From assembly GCA_015178975.1 (NCBI GenBank), contig WHVD01000027.1, positions 620,001 through 684,000 of the forward strand: a stretch of 64,000 nucleotides of DNA, read 5' to 3'. Shown one piece after another: positions 49,119 to 60,504 of this stretch. Under the pieces are notes generated by a model. It ran no database searches and was not told the origin of the DNA. It saw nothing but the letters and a program-made list of their open reading frames with translations. The DNA comes from Hysterangium stoloniferum (taxonomy: Eukaryota; Basidiomycota; Agaricomycetes; Hysterangiales; Hysterangiaceae). Within the stretch, counting starts at the first letter, position 1; the number at the start of each line of letters is the position of its first letter. The translations under genes were made by a program, and so were the position numbers.

Positions 49119-52100
49119 ATGATGTCTATGGAAGTCCCTACCTTTCTTGACACGGGCTCTCCCCACCCGGGATCGACGCCGACATCTCCTTCATTCACCA
49201 TCACGCCCGCTACCAGGCAGCCCCTTCTTAGGTCTCTCTCCCGGCCAAACACCCCTGTGCAGAACCTCACACTCGACCCACCCCAAGGCATCTCGTTTCC
49301 TGACTTTTTGCGCCAGTGGAACGACCAGCATGTCGCGCGTTGGCTCGCCGACAACAAGTGCGTGCATCACGCACAGACATTTGCGAACCATGACATTCGC
49401 GGCGACATTCTATTAGACCTGGAGCAGCAGACGTTGAGAGATATGGGAATTCCGTCCGTGGGTGATAGGATCAAAATTTTGAATGGTGTGAAGGCTTTGC
49501 GGGTGAAATGTGCGAATGCAAGGGAAAAATCAAATGGAAGCCCAGGTACGAATGCGAATGTGAATGGAAATGCAAACTTCTCTGCTGCTGCTGCTGTTCC
49601 TGAGTCTCAGAGGCTTCTCCCTGTCAAGATGCACTCTGATTCGCCGGTTGAGTCGTCATTGACTACCCGCAGATACAACACCCGCCCCCCACCCTTGCAT
49701 CTCTCCTCCGCTACCACCCAGGGCCTTCCTCAACTGATTCGGAATGAAAGCGGCGGCCGAATACCGCGTCCTTTGCCCCTGCCTCAAAGCAATATTGGTC
49801 ATACTCATAGCCATTCCACCTCATCTACCAAAGATAGTAATGGTGTAACGCGTGGTCTTCCACCTCTCCCCCCTGCGCCTCGAGTTCATCCACCAGTCCC
49901 TCCTGGCCATAACAGGAATGTTCCAACAGCAAATAATAATAATACTGGCATGCGTAGCGGGTTGTTACCACCTCACCAAAGTCAGTCTGGACGTCGAACA
50001 CCCACGCCAGCTGAACCACCACCATCTTTCACCAAGGATCCGCTGCCACCTGCTCCATGTCCCGCCACCCCATCTTCTGGGACCTTGTGGACAAAGGAGT
50101 ATGGATTACATAGAGGACCGAGTCCTGGAAACCCTGGTGGTCGCTCAGCCACTCCGGCGCGCTCGGTGTCGCCGCTACCGCTACAACCTCGTCCGCGTAC
50201 CAGTGCACTCGCGTCCAATGGGGCACATGCACGTTCTAATTCTAATTCAAATGGGCAATATCACCCATATGCGACTGCGCCGAACCAAGTTCCAGCCGCG
50301 CTTCAATTGCCTGCCAATCCAGCCGTTAATGTGCTCTCTCCGATTCAAGAGAACTTCATGTCTCAACATGCTAATAGTAACAGCAATACAGGTAGCTCCA
50401 CCCCCTCTTTTCCTAGTGCTAGTCCTTCAAATTCCAACAACTCCCCCTATCGTACCCCGTATCGACCTGCTACGCCGTCTGGGCGTGCACAACCAATGAG
50501 TGCGGAAGATATCCGCCGCAAATGTGTCAAGTTTATACTGGCTGACGATGGGCATTCTCGGTTAGTGAATGTGGAGGATGTTCCCCGTGGCACAGAGGTA
50601 TTGGAGTTTGTGCTGAGGAAATTTGGAAAGAGTGCTGGAATTGGATTTCCATCTATGGATGTTGAGCAAATGGACTACGATTCCATTGATGTAGGGGAGG
50701 GATTGGTTGTTGACGGGTGGGGCGTTTTCCTGGATGACAATATTGCAGAGAGTCCAGGTGGGTCGCTTTCATAACTCTTTATTTCCTGTTTCTTTCCGGA
50801 CCATTTATTTATCCCTCCATCGCTCTACAGGAAAACATCTTAGTGAAACAGAATTGCTCCTTATTTGTCACGATGACCAGAATCCTGCTCGCGAACTTGG
50901 TCTCACCCTCCGTCGTGTCACCAAACCGCCAAAGCGTTCCAAAGTCCTCGCTAACTACTTTGGTGAAACTCCCCCACGGGTTGCCTCACCCAGCCCACAA
51001 GACAATCTCCTCGCACAATTAAATGCCCCTGATACACGCACCGTCAAGCAAATGAACCGTGCCAGCTCTGTCTCAATTTTGAGCGGACTGGGTGTGCCAG
51101 ATCCAGAGCGTGCACTTGCGCCTCCGGTGCCGAGCGATTCACCCCCCAAACCTGCTTCTCCCACACCATCATTCCGAGCGAAGACGCAAAGCAAGCTACG
51201 AAATTTCTTGGGCCATCGTCCACCGTCCGAACTCATAGCCACGCACTTGCAGGAATACTTCCCTTTTACGGAAAAGAAAGTTCTTGAACGCACGCAGCGG
51301 CAGAGTATGATGTTCCGTGCTGGACGACCAGATAGCATCCGCTCTGGGTCTGATAGCAAGCGTTTGTCACGACAGAGCTGGGTCGATCCCAGTTCATTCT
51401 CTTCTCCACCACTACCTCCTGTCCCACTCTTGACCGACTCTCAATCTGTCAGGTCAGGGCGGTCAATGCAATCAGGTAGGTCTGGGATATCGATAATAAC
51501 GAGCAGAAGCGATGAAGCGCCACCGCGCATGTCGGTTGAAACGAGTGATGGAGGGTCAATCGATCCAACGGATGATCCTGCTCTTGAACCTTGGGCACCA
51601 ACTCCACCATTATTACTTCCACCTGTGCAATTCCCGACCGAGACAGAGACGCTCTCAGAAACGATGAATAAAGTTGGACGTGGCTTGGCAAGAACAAACT
51701 CGAATGCATCGAGACGGACAAGTTATCTATTAGAGTTGAGGAATAAAAGGGATAGGTCCGATACGGCAAGCATGTTGACCGTGGATGAGATTACACAAGA
51801 AGTAGAGAACCGTAGGGCGAGCATGGTGCAAGAAGGAGAACAACTGGAGAACGAAGAGTTGACTGTGGGCGCAAGTGAAACGCTTGTTAGCGACGGAGAA
51901 ACCATGCGCAAGGGCGAAGGCGAAGACGAAGAGGACGCTGATATGACTGTTAACGAGGAGGAGGGGGAAGAGGAGCACAAGGCCGATGCATCGAGTGAGG
52001 GGAAACGGTTCATCAAGTGGATCAAAGGCGCCTTGATAGGAGCTGGCTCATTTGGAAGCGTTTACCTTGGGATGGATGCCTTCCATGGACTGCTTATGGC

Positions 52101-53006
52101 CGTCAAGCAAGTTGAGCTTCCCACAGGTTCTGCACCAAATGAGGAGAGAAAGAAGAGTATGCTTAGTGCGCTGGAGAGGGAGATTGAGTTGTTGAAAGAA
52201 TTGCAGCACGATAATATTGTGCAATATCTCGGTGAGTGAACCCATGTTCATATTTTTCTTTAAACTGATTTCTGTGTATAAAGATTCGTCTAACGACGGC
52301 GTTTACCTGAATATCTTCCTGGAGTATGTCCCTGGTGGTTCGGTTGCCACGCTCCTCAAGAACTATGGTGCCTTCGAAGAAGCTTTAGTCCGCAATTTCG
52401 TTCGCCAAATACTGCAGGGGCTTGATTATCTACATGAGCGCGACATTATCCATCGTGATATCAAAGGCGGAAACATTCTTGTCGACAATAAAGGTGGAAT
52501 CAAAATTTCGGATTTCGGAATATCGAAGAAAGTCGAGGACAGTATACTCACTGGCGCAAGGCTCCATCGACCTTCGCTTCAAGGATCAGTATTTTGGATG
52601 GCTCCAGAAGTAGTTAAACAGACATCTTATACATTGAAAGCGGATATCTGGAGTGTGGGTTGTCTCGTTGTGGAAATGCTAACTGGGGAGCATCCGTGGG
52701 CGCAGTTGACTCAGATGCAAGCCATATTCAAGGTAATTAATTTTATTTGGAATCCCTCAATTCGATGACTAACTGCTAGTATCAAAAAAGATTGGCTCTT
52801 CCGCCCGACCCGCGTTCCCCTCCGATATATCTGCCGATGCCGAAGACTTTCTTAACAAAACATTTGAGCTTGATCATAATCTCCGCCCCTCCGCCGCACA
52901 ACTCCTTCTTCACCCTTGGATCGTCAAAGACCCGGCCAATCCGAATGGTATCTCGAAGAGTAATAAGGCCTCGAAGGCCGTGCCTGAGGTTTCAGTTTCT
53001 CCGTGA
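49119..53006 (+). CDS. STE11: MAP kinase kinase kinase STE11 (SAM, RA and kinase domains)
   Basis: STE11 heads the mating/filamentation and osmotic MAPK cascades. The ATG at 49119 is the first in frame (another follows at once). The SAM domain ([20 protein letters not shown] to [20 protein letters not shown]) binds Ste50-like adaptors. A disordered Pro/Ser/Asn region is followed by a Ras-association-like domain ([30 protein letters not shown]). After a long regulatory region comes the kinase: [29 protein letters not shown] (Lys), [40 protein letters not shown] (HRD), [12 protein letters not shown] (DFG), [20 protein letters not shown] and [20 protein letters not shown]. The C-terminus ends [10 protein letters not shown]. 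All catalytic residues are present. Four exons give about 1,230 residues, longer than the 717 of yeast but usual for basidiomycetes. Start codons of STE11 and twinfilin are 240 bp apart. Confidence 0.95.
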
Positions 53007-53804
53007 TTTCTGTCTTCGTTTATCATTTCCATGCCTTCGCGTGATGCTTTTCTTTTCGCCTTGAATTATTATCAGTTGCTTTCATTGTTAGGATACCAGC
53101 AAATTGTAAACTTTCACAATGTTTAGAGTGTCCCTGTGCTATTAGATTTACGTTACCTGTATAGGCCAAAACCCAGGTTGACGATCCCCCACAAGATTAT
53201 CATATTTAATCATTGTGGAATTTCCTTTTGCGTATGAACAAAAGGAATGGGATGTGTAACGGCAGTTAGATTCCCGGGCAATGATCAAATTACTTTATCT
53301 CCACATTGAATGATACTTATAGTATGTGTTCATCAGATATAGTTGTTCCTCAGAGAAAAATGAAGATTCCGAACATTGATAATAAAGAGAAATGATTTCA
53401 GTGTACCTTCTTCATTGATATGTGCATGTTCCTTCTTGGCCACAAGCGCATAAGTGCTAGGAAGTATTGGACCATGGCTAGTAAACGATAACCCGGCGTG
53501 GAAGAATTTTGATGTCTCTCCCATGAAACATCCCCAATTCATCAAACGGCATCACCGAAATTATGGCGAGAACTGAAATGCCGGGGCTTTGATCAATTGA
53601 GAACGTCTAGAGGCATTATTACCCGGTGTATAGACTATATATAGACTCTCCTAGACTACAACCGTGCTGACCAAATAAAGAAGGACCCCAGAAGGCAGTG
53701 TGTCTAGATGAGCCTCGCTGAACTAGGGGGTATTCCTAGATAGCCCTAGACAAATATTTGCTGACATGCCCATTTTCTGATGACGAACAGCACACATCAA
53801 TGCC
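53007..53804. other. Intergenic region (convergent 3' ends)
   Basis: This 798-bp gap between convergent STE11 and TRM1 is AT-rich. It contains several short TAGACT/CTAGAC repeats near 53605-53750, too degenerate to name. I see no coding or RNA gene. Confidence 0.4.
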
Positions 53805-56309
53805 TTACACAGTTTCATCCCCCTTTGACCCTTCTCCTTCAGTATCTCGCTTACGTTTCTTCCCCCCTGCCTTGGTGCCGGGGCCCCAATGAGAGGTAGG
53901 ATTTTGTTGATAACGTACGAGTTTAATTTTCGACAAGGCAGACACATCCGGGTGTCGCTTAAAATCTGCCTGGAGTCTGTAATGAAGTATGAACAGCCGT
54001 TAATGATCGCTCATGCGTCGGGAAAGTTACTTACTCGGGTTGTTTTGACAGTAACACGGTAGCTGGCGCGCCTGCCTTAATATTTTCCATCTTCACCGGA
54101 TGATCTTTGATAAATGAACGGAACACATCATGAATAACTGCCCTTGTGGCAGTGGTCTTCAGTGATCCCGGACACGCATGTGATCGAGACACCGGATAAC
54201 CAGCATTAAGAAGAGCAGATCTGTAGCAATGTTGATAAATATCTAGAGTTAATATTCGAGAGGGGTATGCTCACGCCACCGTTTCAAGAGGAGGGGATGT
54301 ACAGTGGAAAAAACTCGAGATTTTTGCTGGTGTAAAATAGAAAGGTGTGTCGATTTCCTAGAATCATGTTAAGTTTTGACTGGAAAAAAACATAAATCAA
54401 TGATTTACCTCATGAGCCAGACTGACCATACCCTTCATTCTGGGAGATGTACCATATTTATTATCGTGGGTTTCGATATGCTGCAGCAAACGGCCAGTAA
54501 ATTCCTTATCATGGATGGATCCAGACCACATAGGCCCTGCGACCTAACGACATATCTCTCAAAACAAGGTTCTTCAAATTTCTACTGAATAGACGTACAT
54601 GGTATGTCCCACCACACTCGTTGCAATCAGGCGAAACGGGGGGACCCGAATTGACCTTGTATTGGAGATTGATGTTGCTCGAAGTCTCATTCTGCTTTTC
54701 AACAATCCTACCGAAAGATTGGGCATGGAAGGACTGGCAACTAGAACAAACATAATATATGGCGGTCTTGCTAATCATGGACTGAGAACTCCCAATCAGT
54801 GACCACAAGATAATCCATACCTAAATGCCTTTTTTACTTCGACTGGTGCCGAAAATACTTGTACAAACAGTCGGACATAAAAATCAATAGATAGAGACAA
54901 AATAGGGCGAATATATCGACCATACCGCGCCGCTGATGTCGATATTGCATGCAGGACCAGTCGTAACGCCTAGTGGTATCTTCATTAATATGGTGCTTTT
55001 CACAGGGTTCAAGATACACGTACTACTTCATGGCAAAATTCGGCTTTTACGGGTACACCTCCATAATTCGCAAAGCTGTCCATAAATTAGTCACGATACA
55101 ATTATCATCGCCCACTAACCATTTTTCAGGGTAATTTGTGCTACCTAAAACAGAAAGGTCTGTACAAGTGACGCACAGTAGGCCTGTAGTAGTAGGACAT
55201 TAATTCCGATTTCTTAGGCGGGTAGTGAAGAAGGTGGCCCACCTCCATCGCTCACGCATTGAACAGCACCATCAATAAATGGCGCTGCCGTGCCATATGG
55301 GTCGAGATCAACAACATCTACTCGTTGACGTTCCGCACGGTGGGTGTACATCAAGGTACTACAACCGAGTCAATATTGCCATACGACACTACCAATAAGC
55401 TCACCAAGCATCGCCCTCGTTGACTCTGACCTTTCCCAATGAACTCTTGGGCGGACATTTGAGGGGTGCAGTCTCCACAAGAGGGACATCTGGCTCAACA
55501 CACTCAACAGAGAGCGGTGCTTCTGGCCCCAGACCGTTGAAGATCACATTCCGCTCCATGATCTCGATCGCGGCCGGGGAGAGATCATTCGCAATAACGT
55601 GTCTGTGTTCACATCATTGAAATTATGCGACACCGCTTCAAATGAAGACACACTTGACAAGGGGGATCTCCTGGGCATAGCGGATCGAACGGAGCCCAGT
55701 GGCGGACAGTGGCTCTAGAATAACAACCCTTTGAGGAATGAACTGAGGAATCTTTGAGTGCGCTGTGTGAACTAGAATCAAGCTGACATCGCACATCTTG
55801 CGCTTTTTTATCTTCTTTGCTATCCTGGACAGTGTTATCTCCTTTACATGCAGACATCGCAGTTGGTACTGATTCAGAGGATGCTGCTTCTACCGGATTT
55901 TCTGTTACGACTTCATGAACAGTCTCTAAACAGTTGTCACAAGGCAAACAGAAAAGGTATGTAAAGAAGTACCTTTTTGGCGTTTCCTTTCAGGCCGTCT
56001 ATCGCCTTGCCCTTTCCGCTTTTGCTTCTCCTCCCAGCGTTTTTTTCTTAGTTCATTGAGCTGTTCGCTCCACACTCTTATTGATGCTACGCTCAGATCA
56101 CGATTGAATTCTTGGATTGGATTGAGAAACGCTTCGTTGGTGTCCGGAAGCAGGAGCTTCGCGCCATTTTCACTGTAGATGCGAAAGCCCTCCGGTACTA
56201 CAGTCGTGCTCATGTACCGCTGATATACCGTTGAAAATCTTGCAGGAAGTGCGAACGCCTGTCGAAGGTACAGGTTGGGCAAGCTACAGAGCGTGATGTC
56301 ACGCGTCAC
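53805..56309 (-). CDS. TRM1: tRNA (guanine26-N2)-dimethyltransferase TRM1
   Basis: TRM1 makes m2,2G26 in nuclear and mitochondrial tRNAs. From the upstream ATG (56307-56309) the protein begins [20 protein letters not shown], a weak amphipathic presequence. A second in-frame ATG (56211-56213) begins [20 protein letters not shown], the usual cytosolic start. The catalytic core has [69 protein letters not shown] (DPYG motif), [12 protein letters not shown] and [20 protein letters not shown]. The zinc-binding part includes [26 protein letters not shown] and [20 protein letters not shown]. The C-terminal tail is basic (GGKKRKRD, a likely NLS) and stops at 53805-53807. An acidic insert (about 55750-55930) interrupts the early core, as in yeast. 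More than ten introns. Length is about 620 residues. Confidence 0.93.
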
Positions 56310-56541
56310 TAAATTGCAGGAAAGGACTAGGAGTCAGAGAGTATGTAAGTGCTATATACTTTGGTACTATAGCCCTTGGATTCCAAGAGGGCATATATGC
56401 GTGACAAAAAAAGTGAAGAGAAGTCCCATGATGATTGCGTGTGATGATCAAGAGAGCATGAAGATGCACAAACTGGGGAGGAAGAAAGAAGCAGTGAAGA
56501 GTGAAGCGTAGAGATACAATTGCAGTACATAAAACGTCAGT

Positions 56542-59500
56542 CTACCATTCGAAGTCCTCTGAAACAAGCGCAATGGTGGGCGCGGCACCCGTTAAAATGC
56601 GCGATGGATGAATTTGGGTCGCAATGCTCTTGCGAACAACAACGTTCAATGAGGTGGGCCCACAACCTGAACAAGACGTCAGTCACCGATTACAAACTTA
56701 CGACCTTCAAGCTTCAACTCACAGGCAACTATCATCGATCCACGACAAGCCTGAGCCTCATTGGCCATAATTACATCAATTTTTGCTCTTCCCGGCCGGG
56801 CTCGTTCTGACACCACAGGCATGTCGTCTGCTTCCACCTCGTCCATATCAAACTTTGTGAATCGTCGTGGATCTGAACCCGAAAATGCGTGCGTGGTGCC
56901 AGATTCCAGGTCTGAGTTTACAGATAGGGCTGGGGAAGGGCTGCGTTGGATATCCCCAGGATTAGGGCTCAAAAGCACATTGCGGGTTTGCGTAGGGGGG
57001 GAGAAAAGACTGTCGTTAGGGCTTATAGGACTAGTTTGATCGCTGATAAGCGATACTCTAAGGCGGCCAGGCGTCAAAGGGCGATGGAGAGCGCCAGCTG
57101 AATTTGGGGAAAGAGGGTCTACTGTTTCATGGATTGAGTTGAATGGTTGAGCACGTGGGACATGCCCAGCGGTATGATGCCTGGTGACAGGACTAGCCGG
57201 CGAGTTTCCTACGGACATCCTAGTTCTTGCCCGCCGCAGCTTCCCTTCCTTCCTCAATCTACGAGATAGCATACGTTCTCCGGGGAGGTGAGTATCGTCT
57301 TCACCGTCAAAATTTGTGAGATCCAAGACATGCTCTTCATGCCCAAGATCCCCATACATATCCAAAATGTCCGATACCTGATACTCAATGTCTGCGTGGG
57401 CAGCGTCCACGGGACTTGTGGAGGTGGCCGAACCCAAGCTGCTTTCTGACACATTGTGATGCTGGGTGCCAGAACGAGTAAAATAGGGTGATGGTGGGAC
57501 AAGGGTATCACTGTGGATGTCTACGGACAACGGGGGTCTTGGTTGAGGTGGCGCAACATTCGTAACGAATATGTCTATCTGCAACGCGGACGGCGGCACC
57601 ATGTCCATGCATCTCCGGATAATGGACGCGGCCCATTGAATGTGCGCTATGTGAAATCTGAGATAATAAAAAAAGCAAAAAAGACTTGAGACTTACAAAA
57701 CTCCCTGACAATCCAAACAAATCTGATTCGGCTGATTTGCGATATAGTACCATGCCCCCAACCACCCGCTCTGCCACCAAGCCGATTCCCGTTTCTTCCG
57801 GTCATGCACATAGATGTATACTCTAACACAGCAGCGGCAAAGCTCACACCCGAACCACCAGCTATTATCAGGATGGTGGAGTAGGCAGTCCACCGGGCCC
57901 GAACAGACGAACCAAAAGGTCCATCGATTAAGGCCCGCAACAGGACACCTCTACTAGGTCGCGTGAACTCAAATGATGGCTCATCTCCAACACTACCAGC
58001 ATTTTCTAATTGCTCTATGTGTAGCCATAAATTTTTCGTAAATCCTGTTCGCGCACGAATGAGAATTACGATTTCTCGGCCATCGTCGGATTGCGCTTCG
58101 CTGTCGCATATAGAGGCAATGGTAAAGGGATGGCTGCTAAACTTGGCAACAGAAGGAATCGTCAAGAGAACATGCTGTCCAGGAGCCCAAGTAAAGTGGC
58201 GGGGTGGAATCAACCGCAATCGAATCGTATGCCCAGGTAACAAAGTTGCATGGGCATAACCTGGTGGTGGGACATATGCCCCTCGTGCCGAGTATCCTGC
58301 CATTTTGTGCTGGGATAGATGATAGGGGTGTACAGGTGTAGGACTTGGTGTATATCCGTATCGGATGGGTTCGGCATTGTCAACGAGCCCAACCGAGCTT
58401 CCTGTCTGAATCGACTTAATGGTCTCTTGTCCTAAACTGAGAGGCCGGGATTGCGGGATTCTGCTTATACGATCCTCTGCGGCACCCCCTGCTTCTGTTT
58501 CTCTATGGACATATTTAAATTCACTGTACTGTGTCATCGAGGATGGTTCACGGGCGTGGTTTTGAAGAAGGGCAGCGTTCATCCTTCCAGAAGGCTTGTC
58601 GCGGATATGGTTCGCGTAACGCGTGTTTCGACGCCCACGAAGGCCGCTTACAAGTCCGTTAACTTGTAGATATCGAACAATTCTCCATGCACGCTCGGCA
58701 CCCCAGACTATTAATGCACTCCAGCACCACCACCCAGTAGGTGGGAAATGTAAGGCAGAGAAAATCAGCGTCAGAGGAACAAGAAGCACGTGGAGAAAAT
58801 AGAATGCTTCGTAGAATTCAGTTCGCACCGGGCGAAAAGACAAGGTAATAAGCAATGTTAGGCAGATGAAACCCTAGTGAAAGAGTTGAATGTAACAAAC
58901 AGATTGTGCTGGAAAGACTTACCAGCCAACCATACACGAATTTATCGTATTCAAATGCAAAGCTCCAAACGGATGCCGGATTATCCTTGCCCCTCTTATC
59001 CCTGCTCAATTGGACTCCCCATAGTGCAACGTGTAAAAAGGTGATAAACCATATCAAACGCCCCGTCCAACGGTGTAAAAAAGCGAGTTTATCGTTGTAT
59101 ATTTGGATGAGAAAAGGGAGAGCGAAAACTGCGAAGGGTGGGGCCTTGAGAGCAAATAGCACGCACAAAGGGAATAATGCAAATGCTATGGTGCCAGTGC
59201 GCCCTCCAGCGGTCCACCATGCCTTTGGAATTGTATATTGTGGTTGGGAATTCAAGGCAGTCATGGGGATTGGAGTAGGACGCGTAGCGGCAGCCCTAGC
59301 AGCCAGGCCTCGTGCTGCATCGTTATGGGTTAAATCCCAAACATGGGTCCCAGGAGCGATATAGTCTGGACCCAGAAAGGATAAGAGGAGAGCCGCAACA
59401 CAAAGCACCACTAATGAAAGAAGTTGAGCGTTAGAAGGTAATGAAGTGGGCTGTTTATGTGGTCGATTCTTCCGTTTGGCCTCAGCTAGACTATGTTGCT

Positions 59501-59876
59501 TTCTCCATGTTCTCCTTCTCAAGCTCCATTTATTCCAAAGACCACCCAAGACGCCGCCTCTTCGGCCAGTCCAATGCAACACTGCGAAAATAAGGAAAAC
59601 TAATACAACGGCCAGCCAAAGAATGTACATGTAGCGATAACTCGGGGCGCTCAATTGGTGTATAGTAAGGTAGGCTGTAATCCACTCATGATCGTCCAGT
59701 AACGCAGGAGTTGAAGGGTTTGGGTTAGAGACAGAAGAGGTACTGGTAGGACCATTGGCACTTATTGCAGAGGCTGTAGAACCCGCGAAAGGGGGGACAA
59801 ACGAGCTAGCGACAGAGGCTGTTTGACTTGGGGTCGGAACGGAAAATGTCGAGGGTATTTGAAAAGAGCTTGCCAT
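56542..59876 (-). CDS. Ferric-chelate reductase (FRE/NOX-like flavocytochrome), unusually long
   Basis: The enzyme passes electrons from NADPH through FAD and two haems to extracellular Fe(III) or Cu(II). A Ser/Thr-rich outer N-terminus (to about residue 75) is followed by several spans (YILWLAVVLVFLIFAVLHW; LLSLVVLCVAALLLSFLG). The haem-binding helices show FLHRWTGRLIWFITFLHVAL and FYEAFYFLHVLLVPLTLIFS with spaced histidines. The FAD domain has FTWAPGQHVLLTIPSVAKFS with SHPFTIASI, and the NAD domain has LIDGPFGSS, LIIAGGSGVSFAAAVLEY, SALQIDIFVTN and, after a small exon, CGPTSLNVVVRKSIA. Two disordered inserts stand out: about 120 residues between haem and FAD domains, and about 220 between IDIFVTN and the last NAD motif (56760-57560). 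The total is about 1,050 residues in four exons; typical FREs are 600-800. It could be a regulatory variant. The stop is at 56542-56544. Confidence 0.9.
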
Positions 59877-60504
59877 AGAAGTTTAATAGGATTTCCGAGT
59901 AATAAGTAAAGTGAGTAGTATGTGGAGGAAAAAAACCTCCCCTAGAAGGTGCGGGCTTCAAACATTTGAGAAAAAGTCCGTGGGTGAATTCCAAAGGGGC
60001 GCGGGATTTTTCCGTGGCCGCGGACTAATAATATTCTAGGTAGGGAGCCTTATGGTCAAAAAGGCTAGGCAACATGCTATTTTCTAATAAACACAACAAG
60101 AGACCATGGGTGGGCCTTGCGGCCAAGGCAACATGGTATTCCCTAATAAACACAACAAGAGACCATTTGCGACCAGATCAGACTTGAGATATAGATCCAG
60201 ACGCAGTCAGGGCCCTGATCAGTATCGCGACATACAATTTTTTGGTGTAAACCTAGACCCCATGTCATTTAGAGTTAAATTTTGTTATTTTGGACTTTAG
60301 TGAGTTTATTTGAGCATTAATATTACTCAAGGAAGGGCTCAAACTAAGGATGTGCCGATTAAAGTGGTGCACAAGGTATATTTCACCAGGAAACTGTACA
60401 CTAGATGTAACAGTTCTCATGTTTTGATAATCTCAAATATCATTTAATTTTGATAACTTCCAATACAAAATTGATGAAGTATCTCCTTGATTTGAAAAAG
60501 GAAC
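59877..60504. other. Intergenic region with direct repeats, edge of repeat-rich DNA
   Basis: The first part of this 628-bp gap should hold the ferric reductase promoter. Beyond 60060 it carries two direct repeats (listed separately) and then AT-rich sequence without coding potential. Gene-dense DNA ends here. Confidence 0.5.
60067..60166 (+). repeat. Two 41-bp direct repeats, 59-bp period
   Basis: The sequence starting AGGCAACATG and ending AGAGACCAT occurs at 60067-60107 and again at 60126-60166, with three differences in 41 positions. Only 18 bp separate the copies. It may be a recent local duplication or the remnant of a transposon end. Confidence 0.85.

Noticed and set aside
53605-53750. 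Cluster of CTAGAC/TAGACT motifs as a possible repeat element
   Set aside because: Copies are 6-7 bp, irregularly spaced and in AT-rich DNA, so chance is likely.
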